A stretch of DNA of 64,000 nucleotides from assembly GCA_903822825.1 (NCBI GenBank), contig CAIJQQ010000003.1, positions 1-64,000 of the forward strand. The letters run 5' to 3'. Numbering within the stretch: position 1 is the first letter of the stretch; every line of letters begins with the position of its first letter. The notes under the pieces were generated by a model. That model worked only from the letters and a program-made list of their open reading frames with translations. It was not told the origin of the DNA and searched no databases. Positions 36,669 through 44,881 of this stretch are shown piece by piece. The stretch is from an uncultured Burkholderiales bacterium (GTDB lineage: Bacteria > Pseudomonadota > Gammaproteobacteria > Burkholderiales > Burkholderiaceae_C). Made by a program: the position numbers and the translations under genes.

Positions 36669-37476
36669 CTAGAAGTTCAGGTACTTGTCAAAGAATGCGG
36701 TGGTTTTCAAATTGGCCGTTTGCGATGCCACCGGATCGTGCTGACGGCTGCCGGCGTGATCGAAACCATACGCTGCGTCGTACCGATGGATTTGAACCAT
36801 CGGGATGCCTTGGCCAGGGCGCTCCAGGTGGTGCACCTCATGCAGACCACGCTGCACAGCGACAAATTCGTCCATGGAATCTTGTGTCATCAACAAGCTT
36901 TTGTTGGGCAAATGAACCAGCACAGGACACAAGGGCTGCCAGCTGAGGGCCTCCGGGTTGGTCATGCCTCCTCCATAAAAAGAAGTGGCTGCGCAAATTT
37001 GCGGCATGGTGCACGCGGCTTGCCAGGCGAGCAAGCCCCCCCCAGCAAAACCCCATGATGCCCACTTTGCCCTGAGGAATCTGGCGCTGGGCCCAAGCGA
37101 CCACCGTCTGAACGTCCAACATCGCTCGGCTCGAATCAACGGGCTGCAGAGGTTGCATCAATTGCTCGCCCGCGGAAGTGATTTGGTATTGGTAGCCATG
37201 GTCCTTTCCTGCACGACCTCTGCCGAACAGCGATGGTGCAACCACCAGATAGCCTCTGGACGCATGCGCATTGGCCAGAACCCTGATGCGCTGGCTCAGC
37301 CCGGGCATGGGGTTGTGGTGTGCGCCAGACTGATCGCGATTGGCAGCTCGTGCATCCATCTCATGCAAGAGGACCAAGGCGCCTCGTGGCGGGCTGGATG
37401 GATGGGCCACAAATGCACGAAATCGGTGCTTGTCTTGCGCAGTGAACTCGGCGTATTGGCCCATGGTGTTTGTCAT
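36669..37476 (-). pseudogene. Dienelactone hydrolase-family protein, frameshifted in a G8 tract
   Basis: Two minus-strand ORFs together make one dienelactone hydrolase of about 268 residues. The first part (MTNTMGQYAEFTAQDKHRFRAFVAHP...GALVLLHEMDARA...GKVGIMGFCWGG) ends at the catalytic Cys. The second, one base out of frame, continues GLLAWQAACTMPQICAATSFYGGG...CPVLVHLPNKS...VQIHRYDAAYGFDHAGS...TAFFDKYL and holds the catalytic Asp/His region. The switch falls in eight consecutive G on the minus strand (C8 at 37036-37043); seven would restore the family reading FCWGGLLAWQA. Either a real or phase-variable frameshift, or a sequencing error. As read, the protein lacks its C-terminal catalytic residues. 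Confidence 0.75.
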
Positions 37477-37759
37477 GGGTGATTATCAACAATTAAACAT
37501 CAACGCGACTGGGCTAGGTGACTGAAAGTGCAATGGTCGATCTCGTGACCGCAGGCCCCTTCACCACCCGCGTCAATCGGCCCGGGCTTGTCAACAGTCA
37601 TGAAAAGCCATCGGGCGGGGGCCGGGCAAATACGCCGATGGGGTTTGCGCGGAATGTCACGCCCCAAATGTCAGCCACCGGCAAGAGGACCCCGCAAGGA
37701 TTGCAAGCGGTTTTGCCAGCGGCGCACGCCCGCGTCGGTGGCACGGCCATGCTCGCAAC

Positions 37760-39805
37760 TCAGCCCTTCTTGGCCACCAGTGTCAGGATGTCGTAACTGG
37801 CCACGACTTCACCCAATTGGTTGGTGACTTCAACATCCCAAGCGACCACGCCCTGCCCCACGCCGTTGGCGTCTTTCTTTTGGCGGTCGATCTTGCGCTT
37901 GGCGGTCAGGCGCGCCTGGATGGTGTCGCCAATGCCCACGGGCTTGACGAAGCGCAGGGTGTCCAGGCCATAGTTGGCCAACACCGGGCCAGGTGCGGGC
38001 GAGACAAACAAACCAGCGGCCGCCGACAACACGAAGTAACCGTGCGCAATGCGCTTGCCAAATGGGGAATCTTTGGCGGCGATCTCGTCAAAGTGCATAT
38101 AAAAATAATCGCCCGACAGGCCACCAAAGGCCACGATGTCGGCCTCGCCCACAGTGCGTCGGTGGGTGAGCAGGCTCTCGCCAATTTGCAACTCTTCAAA
38201 GTAGCGGCGGAAGGGGTGGACTTCGGTTTCGATCAACTTGGCACCGCGCATGTACTCGCCGGTGACGGCGGCGATCATGGTTGGTGAGCCTTGCAGCGCG
38301 GTGCGTTGCATCAGGTGCTTGACGGCGCGGATGCCGCCCAACTCTTCGCCGCCACCGGCGCGGCCCGGGCCGCCGTGCTTGAGCTGGGGCAAGGGTGAGC
38401 CATGGCCGGTCGACTCGACGGCCGATTCGCGGTCGAGGATGTGCAGGCGGCCATGCAAGGCAGCCGCCACCGGGATGATGCGTGCCGCAATGTGCGGGTC
38501 TTTGGTGACCAGCGTGCCCACCAGGCTGCCCAGGCCGCGTGCGGCCAGTTGCAGGGCCTCGTCGATGCCGTCGTAAGGCATGAGCGTGCTGACGGGGCCG
38601 AAGGCCTCGACATCGTGCACGCTGTCGGTTTGCAAAGGCTTTTGGCACAGCAGCAGCGTGGGCTGGAAGAAAGCACCACCTTCGACACCCTGCCCCACTG
38701 GCTTGAAATCGGCACCGCCGCCAAACACCAGCTCGGCACTTTGGCGCAGCAAGGCCACGCGTTCGGCCACATCGGCCTGCTGCGAATGTGAGGCCAAAGC
38801 CCCCATCTTCACGCCTTTGACCGAGGGGTCACCCACCACCACTTTGGCCAGGCGTGCTTTGAGCTTTTCGACCACTGCGTCCAGGTGCTGGCGCGGCACG
38901 ATGGCGCGGCGAATCGCGGTGCACTTCTGGCCTGCCTTGACGGTCATCTCGCGAGCGACTTCTTTCACGAACAGGTCAAACTCTTCGTCATCTGGCGTCA
39001 CATCGGGCGCAAGGATGGCGCAGTTGAGCGAGTCGGCCTCGGCGTTGAAGGGGATGCTGTGCTTGACCACATTGGGGTGCACACGCAGCATGGCGGCGGT
39101 GTCGGCCGAGCCGGTGAAGGTCACCACGTCCTGGCCGTTCAAGCGGTCCAGCAAATCACCCGTGGAGCCGATCACCAGCTGCAAAGCGCCCGCAGGCAAG
39201 ATGCCCGATTGCTCGACCAAGCGCACCATGGCCTCGGTCAGGTAACTGGTCGATGATGCGGGTTTGCCGATGCAAGGCATGCCCGCCAAGAAGCTGGGCG
39301 CGAACTTTTCCAAGAGGCCCCAGATGGGGAAGTTGAACGCATTGATGTGCACCGCGATGCCGCCACGCGGCACCAGGATGTGTGTGCCCGCAAAGCCGCC
39401 TTTTTTGCCCAAAGGAAAAGCCGGGCCTTCGTGGATCAGGTTGCCGCTGGGCAATTCGTTGCTGCCCATACCCGCATAGGCGAACAAAGTGCCTGAGCCG
39501 CCCTCGATGTCGACCCAGCTGTCGGCGCGGGTGGCGCCCGTGTGGGCCGAGATGGCGTAGAGCTGCTCTTTGTGCTCCCCCAAGTACTTGGCCAGGGCCT
39601 TGAGGCGTTGGGCGCGTTCTTGAAAATCGAGCTTGAGCAAGTTGGGCAAGCCCACGGTGCGGGCGTAATGCACCGCGTCGCCAAAGTCGATGGCTTCGGC
39701 ATGGGTTTGGTAAACCGACTGGCCGTTGATGGCGCTGCGCAGGGCTTGCGCGCCTTGCTGGCCGATCCATTGGCCAGCGATGAAACTTTGAAGAACTTGG
39801 GACAT
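37760..39805 (-). CDS. paaZ: Bifunctional PaaZ: oxepin-CoA hydrolase / semialdehyde dehydrogenase
   Basis: 681 residues from ATG 39805 ([15 protein letters not shown]); the track start 39820 is a TTG. Residues 1 to about 520 are an aldehyde dehydrogenase domain ([44 protein letters not shown]; catalytic Cys in [10 protein letters not shown]). The C-terminal 150 form a MaoC-like hot-dog hydratase ([56 protein letters not shown]). PaaZ opens the oxepin-CoA ring in phenylacetate degradation and oxidises the resulting semialdehyde. No other paa gene is in the window; a strong TetR-type operator lies 41 bases upstream. Confidence 0.94.
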   Translation of the reverse strand: MSQVLQSFIAGQWIGQQGAQALRSAINGQSVYQTHAEAIDFGDAVHYARTVGLPNLLKLDFQERAQRLKALAKYLGEHKEQLYAISAHTGATRADSWVDIEGGSGTLFAYAGMGSNELPSGNLIHEGPAFPLGKKGGFAGTHILVPRGGIAVHINAFNFPIWGLLEKFAPSFLAGMPCIGKPASSTSYLTEAMVRLVEQSGILPAGALQLVIGSTGDLLDRLNGQDVVTFTGSADTAAMLRVHPNVVKHSIPFNAEADSLNCAILAPDVTPDDEEFDLFVKEVAREMTVKAGQKCTAIRRAIVPRQHLDAVVEKLKARLAKVVVGDPSVKGVKMGALASHSQQADVAERVALLRQSAELVFGGGADFKPVGQGVEGGAFFQPTLLLCQKPLQTDSVHDVEAFGPVSTLMPYDGIDEALQLAARGLGSLVGTLVTKDPHIAARIIPVAAALHGRLHILDRESAVESTGHGSPLPQLKHGGPGRAGGGEELGGIRAVKHLMQRTALQGSPTMIAAVTGEYMRGAKLIETEVHPFRRYFEELQIGESLLTHRRTVGEADIVAFGGLSGDYFYMHFDEIAAKDSPFGKRIAHGYFVLSAAAGLFVSPAPGPVLANYGLDTLRFVKPVGIGDTIQARLTAKRKIDRQKKDANGVGQGVVAWDVEVTNQLGEVVASYDILTLVAKKG

Positions 39806-39845
39806 GGGAAATGCTTTCAATGAATTGGCGGGACAGTGAACTGCT

Positions 39846-39873
39846 AATTAACCGACCGATTGGTCGGTTAATT
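39846..39873. promoter_or_regulatory. PaaR/TetR-type operator upstream of paaZ
   Basis: AATTAACCGACC-GATT-GGTCGGTTAATT: perfect 12-bp inverted repeat with a 4-base centre. The ACCGACC/GGTCGGT core resembles the operators of TetR-family PaaR repressors of phenylacetate genes. No TetR gene is in the window, so the regulator would act in trans. Confidence 0.75.
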
Positions 39874-39968
39874 CTAGCCGCATTTGTCAAACACATGGTG
39901 GCCTGCCTCAAAGGGTTTTCCCCCCAATTCATTTTCTTGGGGCTTCACAACAAGACTGGCCTTTTTTA

Positions 39969-39982
39969 ATAAGTATACTTAT
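39969..39982. promoter_or_regulatory. Palindromic operator (MarR-like) upstream of the 3-hydroxybenzoate operon
   Basis: ATAAGTATACTTAT, a perfect 14-base palindrome 28 bases before the monooxygenase ATG. The AT-rich compact form fits MarR-family sites; regulators of hydroxybenzoate genes are often MarR type. No regulator gene is adjacent. It probably overlaps the promoter. Confidence 0.55.
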
Positions 39983-40010
39983 CATATCTGCTTTTGCTTC
40001 AGGATTCACC

Positions 40011-41222
40011 ATGAACTGTGTACCAAAAAATTGGCCTGTCATCGTTGCCGGAGGCGGCATTGGTGGCTTGGCCGCCGCCCTCGCACTGGTGCGCCAAGGC
40101 TTTGCCGTCACCGTGCTGGAGCAAGCCCCCCAGATTGGCGAGATCGGTGCAGGCATCCAGCTGGGCCCCAATGGCTTTCACGCCTTTGACGCCTTGGGCA
40201 TCGGCGACAAGGCCAGGGCTCGCGCCGTCTACACCGATTTCATGGTGATGCACGACGCGATCGACGAGTACCAAGTGGGCAAGATCCCCACCGGCGAAAA
40301 ATTCCGCCAACGCTTTGGCAACCCTTACGCTGTCATTCACCGCGCCGATGTGCATTTGTCTTTGCTCGAAGGCGCGCAGGAAACCGGGCTGGTGGCTTTC
40401 CACACCAACACACGCGTGGTGCGCATCGAACAAGACGACGCCACCGTGACCGTTTGGGACCAAAACGGAAAGGCTTTTCAAGGCTGCGCGCTGATCGGTG
40501 CCGATGGCGTCAAGTCTGCGGTGCGCGAGCGGTTTGTGGCCGACCCAGCGCGCGTGACCGGCCATGTGGTGTACCGCGCCGTGGTCGAGAAAAAAGACTT
40601 CCCCGAAGACCTGCAGTGGAATGCGGCTGCCATCTGGGTCGGCCCCAACTGCCACTTGGTGCACTACCCCCTGCGCGGCGGCGAGCAGTACAACGTGGTC
40701 GTGACTTTCCACAGCCGCCAACAAGAGGAATGGGGCGTCACGGAAGGCAGCAAAGAAGAAGTGCAAAGCTACTTCCAGGGCATTTGCCGCAAAGCGCGCC
40801 AATTGATCGATCTGCCCAAGAGCTGGAAACGCTGGGCCACCGCCGACCGCGAACCGATTGGCCAATGGACGTATGGCCGTGTGAGCTTGCTGGGCGACGC
40901 CGCCCACCCCACCACCCAATACATGGCGCAAGGCGCGTGCATGGCCATGGAAGACGCTGTCACTTTGGGCGAAGCCTTGCGCGTGCACAGCAACGACTGG
41001 CCGAAAGCGCTGGACATGTACCAACGCGCACGCGTGGCCCGCACCGCCCGCATTGTGCTGTCAAGCCGCGAGATGGGACGCATCTACCATGCCAAAGGCG
41101 TGGAGCGCTTGGTGCGCAATGACTTGTGGCGTGGCCGTTCAGCCGATCGGTTTTATGATGCGATGGAATGGTTGTATGGCTGGAACGTGGGCAATTGCCT
41201 CGATGCAGCACACAACAACTGA
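40011..41222 (+). CDS. 3-Hydroxybenzoate 6-monooxygenase (FAD)
   Basis: 403 residues, class A flavoprotein hydroxylase converting 3-hydroxybenzoate to gentisate with NADH and oxygen. FAD motif VIVAGGGIGGLAAALALVRQGFAVTVLEQAPQIGEIGAGIQLGPNG, DG motif ALIGADGVKSAVRE and GD motif GRVSLLGDAAHPTTQYMAQGACMAMEDAVTLG are all present. The family includes salicylate 1-hydroxylases, but the directly following gentisate dioxygenase, fumarylpyruvate hydrolase and maleylpyruvate isomerase favour a gentisate-forming 6-hydroxylase. It is divergent from paaZ. Confidence 0.88.
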   Translation: MNCVPKNWPVIVAGGGIGGLAAALALVRQGFAVTVLEQAPQIGEIGAGIQLGPNGFHAFDALGIGDKARARAVYTDFMVMHDAIDEYQVGKIPTGEKFRQRFGNPYAVIHRADVHLSLLEGAQETGLVAFHTNTRVVRIEQDDATVTVWDQNGKAFQGCALIGADGVKSAVRERFVADPARVTGHVVYRAVVEKKDFPEDLQWNAAAIWVGPNCHLVHYPLRGGEQYNVVVTFHSRQQEEWGVTEGSKEEVQSYFQGICRKARQLIDLPKSWKRWATADREPIGQWTYGRVSLLGDAAHPTTQYMAQGACMAMEDAVTLGEALRVHSNDWPKALDMYQRARVARTARIVLSSREMGRIYHAKGVERLVRNDLWRGRSADRFYDAMEWLYGWNVGNCLDAAHNN

Positions 41223-41239
41223 ATGCACGGAGACAAAAC

Positions 41240-42277
41240 ATGAACGACCTCGGACGACTCGAAGACCTGCCCAAAGACTATGTGCAGGACCTGCGTGACC
41301 TGAACCTGGTGCCCCTGTGGCCCAGCCTGCGCGGCGTGCTGCCGCCCAAGGTGCCCACCCGCCAGACCCAGCCCACTTGCTGGGCTTACAAAGACATCAA
41401 GCCCCTGCTCCTCAAAGCAGGCGAGCTGACCCCGATTGAAAAAGCCGAGCGCCGCGTGCTGGTGCTGGCCAATCCCGGCCATGGCCTCGACAAAATGCAA
41501 GCCTCGGCCGCCATGTATTTGGGCATGCAACTGCTGATGCCCGGCGAATGGGCCCCCAGCCACCGCCACACCCCCAACGCGGTGCGCATGGTCGTTGAGG
41601 GCGAAGGCGCTTGGACCACGGTGGACGGTGAAAAATGCCCAATGAGCCGGGGCGATTTGATCTTGACGCCCACGGGCCTGTGGCACGAACACGGCCATGA
41701 CGGCACCGAGCCCGTGATTTGGCTGGACGTGCTGGACCTGCCGCTGGTCTATTACATGGAAACCAGTTACCACATCAACGGCGACCGCCAAACCGTGGTG
41801 CCTGGTCGCAGTGACCAGCAATACGCCCGAGGCGGCGTGGTGCCCAGCCATGTGTTTGAGCGCAACAAGAAGGCCTACCCGATGCTGCGTTACGCCTGGA
41901 AAGACGCCAAGGCCGCGCTCGAATCGCTGGCGGCTGACGATGCGGATTTGGAGCAAGTGCAAGTCACCTACACCAACCCCGAGACCGGGGGCGATGCCGA
42001 AAACATCTTGGGCTTTTACGCCCTGATGCTGAGGCCCGGACAGACGCTGCGCCTGACTGCCCGCTCGCCCGCGCAGGTGTTCCACATCATCGAAGGCGCG
42101 GTGCAAGCGCAGACCGTGACCCGCACCTTCACGCTGGCCGAAGCCGACACCTGCTGCGCCCCCGGCTACGAAGCCGTGACGCTGACCAACCTGAACGCCT
42201 GCCAGCCTGCGTTCGTGTTCATTGCCGACGAATCGCCACTGCACCGCAAGCTGGGAGTGTACGAAAACCGCGGCTGA
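41240..42277 (+). CDS. gtdA: Gentisate 1,2-dioxygenase
   Basis: 345 residues from ATG 41240 (MNDLGRLEDLPKDYV). Bicupin Fe(II) dioxygenase cleaving gentisate to maleylpyruvate. First cupin with iron ligands in SHRHTPNAVRMVVEGEGAWTTVDGEKCPMSRGDLILTPTGLWHEHGHDG; second, degenerate cupin in RLTARSPAQVFHIIEGAVQAQTV...FTLAEADTCCAPGYEAVTLTN. Length matches the family. AGGAGA-like ACGGAGACAAAAC precedes the start, 17 bases after the monooxygenase. Confidence 0.93.
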   Translation: MNDLGRLEDLPKDYVQDLRDLNLVPLWPSLRGVLPPKVPTRQTQPTCWAYKDIKPLLLKAGELTPIEKAERRVLVLANPGHGLDKMQASAAMYLGMQLLMPGEWAPSHRHTPNAVRMVVEGEGAWTTVDGEKCPMSRGDLILTPTGLWHEHGHDGTEPVIWLDVLDLPLVYYMETSYHINGDRQTVVPGRSDQQYARGGVVPSHVFERNKKAYPMLRYAWKDAKAALESLAADDADLEQVQVTYTNPETGGDAENILGFYALMLRPGQTLRLTARSPAQVFHIIEGAVQAQTVTRTFTLAEADTCCAPGYEAVTLTNLNACQPAFVFIADESPLHRKLGVYENRG

Positions 42278-42289
42278 TTTTTTTCCTTG

Positions 42290-42357
42290 GTAGGAACGAC
42301 GCCCTCGTCGCGATAATCCCCGGCCAAAGACCATCGCGACGGGGGCGTCGCTCCCAC
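42290..42357. repeat. REP-like long inverted repeat, copy 1
   Basis: Left arm GTAGGAACGACGCCCTCGTCGCGAT (42290-42314) and right arm ATCGCGACGGGGGCGTCGCTCCCAC (42333-42357) match at 22 of 25 positions as an inverted repeat around 18 bases. It lies between gentisate dioxygenase and fumarylpyruvate hydrolase. Related copies occur at 43.76, 55.41 and 62.36 kb. Confidence 0.75.
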
Positions 42358-42378
42358 ATCAACACCACTGCAAACACC

Positions 42379-43092
42379 ATGACCTCTTACCTTTTTCATC
42401 CTCCCGCCGTTCAATCCCTGCCCATCCGTGGCCAAGCCGAACGCTTCCCGATCAACCGCATCTTCTGCGTGGGCCGCAACTACCATGCGCACGCTGTCGA
42501 GATGGGCCGTCCCGTCGACAAAAGCGTTGAGCAAGCGTTCTACTTCACCAAGTCACCCCAGACCCTGGTGGAAAGCGGCGTGGACCATGCTGCCGTGGTG
42601 GCCTACCCACCCCGAACCAACAACTACCACTTCGAGATGGAGCTGGTGCTGGCCATTGGCAAAGCTGGTTTCCGCGTGAGCGAAGCCAACGCGCATGAGC
42701 TGGTCTATGGCTACGCCGCAGGCCTGGACATGACGCGTCGCGACCTGCAACTGGTGGCGCGTGACAAGGGCCGCCCCTGGGACACGGGCAAGGACATCGA
42801 GCAAGGCTCGGTCTGCACCGAGATCGTGCCCATGCCTGGTGTGGTCATCGAAAAAGCTGTCATTGCGCTGGAAGTCAACGGCGTCACCAAGCAGTCGTCC
42901 GACGTGGACAAGCTGATTTGGAACATCCGCGAAATCATCGCCGACCTGTCCACTTACTACCACCTGCAGCCTGGCGACCTGATTTACACCGGCACGCCCG
43001 AAGGTGTGGGTGCCGTGCTGCCCGGCGACAAGATCACCGGACGCGTTGAAGGTGTGGCAGAACTCGCCTTGACCATTGACCCAGCGGAGTGA
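42379..43092 (+). CDS. nagK: Fumarylpyruvate hydrolase (FAH family)
   Basis: 237 residues. Splits fumarylpyruvate to fumarate and pyruvate, the last step of the gentisate pathway. FAH fold: NRIFCVGRNYHAHAVEMG, FTKSPQTLVESG, NNYHFEMELVLAIGKAG (metal-binding Glu pair) and YAAGLDMTRRDLQLVARDKGRPWDTGKDIEQG; C-terminal GDLIYTGTPEGVGAVLPGDKI. Related FAH enzymes act in other pathways, but the neighbours decide the role. Four bases separate it from nagL. Confidence 0.9.
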   Translation: MTSYLFHPPAVQSLPIRGQAERFPINRIFCVGRNYHAHAVEMGRPVDKSVEQAFYFTKSPQTLVESGVDHAAVVAYPPRTNNYHFEMELVLAIGKAGFRVSEANAHELVYGYAAGLDMTRRDLQLVARDKGRPWDTGKDIEQGSVCTEIVPMPGVVIEKAVIALEVNGVTKQSSDVDKLIWNIREIIADLSTYYHLQPGDLIYTGTPEGVGAVLPGDKITGRVEGVAELALTIDPAE

Positions 43093-43096
43093 ACCC

Positions 43097-43732
43097 ATGA
43101 AGCTTTACAGTTTTTTTCGCAGCGGCACCTCACACCGACTGCGCATCGCGCTCAACCTCAAAGGCATCGCCACCGACTATGTGGCGGTGGATTTGCGGGT
43201 GGATGAACAACAAGGCGACGCCTTCAAGTCGGTGAACCCTCAGCAGATGGTGCCTGCATTGGACACGGGCGACAAGATCATGATCCAGTCGCCCGCCATC
43301 ATCGAGTGGCTGGAAGAAAAACACCCCACGCCCGCCCTGCTGCCTCAAGGTGCAGATGCCCGCGCCCGTGTGCGTGCACTGGCGGCCATCGTGGGTTGTG
43401 ACATCCACCCCATCAACAACCGCCGCATTTTGCAAACCCTGCGCAAGCAGTTTGGAGCCAACGAAGACGCCATCAACGCCTGGTGCGGCACCTGGATCAG
43501 TGCAGGATTTGACGCCTACGAAGCGCTGATTGCCGCCGATTCGGCTCGAGGGCGCTTCAGCTTTGGCGACACGCCCACGCTGGCCGATGTGTATTTGATC
43601 CCGCAGGTCGAAAGCGCTCGGCGCTTCAATGTGGACATGCGCCGCTGGCCACTGATCAGTGCCATCGACCAAGCCTGTGGCGAGTTGGAGGCGTTCAAGC
43701 AAGCAGCGCCGATGTCGCAACCCGATGCGTGA
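43097..43732 (+). CDS. nagL: Maleylpyruvate isomerase (zeta-class GST type)
   Basis: 211 residues from ATG 43097 (MKLYSFFRSGTSHRLRIALNLKG). Glutathione-dependent isomerase converting maleylpyruvate to fumarylpyruvate. Thioredoxin-like domain with the RSGTSHR glutathione-site Ser/Arg and QMVPALDTGDKIMIQSPAIIEWLEE, then the all-helical domain with IHPINNRRIL and GDTPTLADVYLIPQVESARRF. Zeta-GST length is normal. Last gene of the gentisate operon. Confidence 0.92.
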   Translation: MKLYSFFRSGTSHRLRIALNLKGIATDYVAVDLRVDEQQGDAFKSVNPQQMVPALDTGDKIMIQSPAIIEWLEEKHPTPALLPQGADARARVRALAAIVGCDIHPINNRRILQTLRKQFGANEDAINAWCGTWISAGFDAYEALIAADSARGRFSFGDTPTLADVYLIPQVESARRFNVDMRRWPLISAIDQACGELEAFKQAAPMSQPDA

Positions 43733-43743
43733 CACCAGGGTCT

Positions 43744-43782
43744 GCCTCTGAGAGGCGGATCGCGACGAGCGCGTCGCTCCCA
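43744..43782. repeat. REP-like element, half copy 2, with small hairpin
   Basis: ATCGCGACGAGCGCGTCGCTCCCA (43759-43782) matches the right arm of the 42.3-kb element at all but a few bases; the left arm is missing. Just before it GCCTC-TGA-GAGGC (43744-43756) forms a hairpin. The element sits between the convergent nagL and aldo/keto reductase genes. Confidence 0.6.
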
Positions 43783-43798
43783 AGGGGGCAAAGAGCTG

Positions 43799-44803
43799 TC
43801 AGGCGAAGGTCTCGGTGTCGACTTCGATGTTGGCTTGCGCGTTGTAGCGGTTACCCACCACGGTGTTCTGGTTGATCAATGCTTCCAGGCGCACCATCAA
43901 AGGGGCGTCCAGTTTCACATCCACCGACGCCAAGTCATCCAGCAAGTGGTTCACCGATGTGGTGCCCGGAATGGGAATGATGTCTTCCCCCTTGTGCAGC
44001 AACCAAGCCAGCGCCAACTGAGCGGGGCTGCAGCCGGCTTCTTGCGCCAGCGCATGGTAAGCGGGCAGCAGTTTCAGGTTGGCCGCGTAATTTTCTGGAG
44101 AGAAGCGCGGCATGCTGCGGCGAATGTCTTTGGGGTCGAATCCCGCGATGTCCAGATCAACGCCACACAAAAAACCCCGCGCCACAGGGCTGAACGCCAC
44201 AAAAGCAGCGCCAAAATCGCGACAGGCTTGCAACAGCGCGATTTCGGGATTGCGCGTCCACAAGGAATATTCGGTCTGCACCGCGGCGATGGGGTGCACT
44301 GCATGGGCTTTACGCAAAGTGCTGGCCGAGACTTCGGACAAACCAACCGTTTGGATCTTGCCTTGGCGCACCAAGTCGCTCAAGGCTCCAACACTGTCTT
44401 CGATGGGCACTTGTTTGTCCCATCGGTGCAAATAATACAAATCGATCACATCGGTCTGCAGGCGGCGCAGGGCGTCTTCGCAGGTCTTCTTGATCGTCTC
44501 AGGTCGGCCGTCGATGACGCGCAGTTTGGAACCATCACTTTGCTCTATGCCCTGCATGCCGCATTTGCTGGCCAAGGTGAATTTTTGGCGGTGTGGTTTC
44601 ATGACCTGCCCCAACAAGGTTTCATTGGCACCGAAACCATACAAAGCGGCCGTGTCAAAAAATGTCACGCCCGCGTCCAAGGCAGACAGCAAGACACGCT
44701 CGCCTTGCTCGCGGGAAACGGGCGCGCCATAGGCGTAGCTGAGGTTCATGCAACCCAGGCCGATGGCACTGACGTTGAAGGGGCCGAGAGGTCTGTTTTT
44801 CAT
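43799..44803 (-). CDS. Aldo/keto reductase
   Basis: 334 residues, NADPH-dependent TIM-barrel oxidoreductase of the YajO/IolS-like group. Motifs: GLGCMNLSYAYGAP near the start, FFDTAALYGFGANETLLGQVMK (catalytic Asp/Tyr), FTLASKCGM (Lys), DLYYLHRWD (His), and the C-terminal cofactor-binding IPIPGTTSVNHLLDDLAS. The substrate cannot be inferred; it is convergent with the gentisate operon and not part of it. Confidence 0.9.
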   Translation of the reverse strand: MKNRPLGPFNVSAIGLGCMNLSYAYGAPVSREQGERVLLSALDAGVTFFDTAALYGFGANETLLGQVMKPHRQKFTLASKCGMQGIEQSDGSKLRVIDGRPETIKKTCEDALRRLQTDVIDLYYLHRWDKQVPIEDSVGALSDLVRQGKIQTVGLSEVSASTLRKAHAVHPIAAVQTEYSLWTRNPEIALLQACRDFGAAFVAFSPVARGFLCGVDLDIAGFDPKDIRRSMPRFSPENYAANLKLLPAYHALAQEAGCSPAQLALAWLLHKGEDIIPIPGTTSVNHLLDDLASVDVKLDAPLMVRLEALINQNTVVGNRYNAQANIEVDTETFA

Positions 44804-44881
44804 GGCGTGATCTTATGCCGAAAAACACCCCCCGTGGCTGCAGCAAGCAGCCTCAAAGCTTGAACAGCAGCCGTCTTGAAT

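Noticed and set aside
37518-37796. 92-codon plus-strand ORF in the gap between the dienelactone hydrolase and paaZ
   Set aside because: No motif, no clear ribosome site, and it overlaps the paaZ 3' end. The 283-base gap (37477-37759) shows no convincing feature otherwise.
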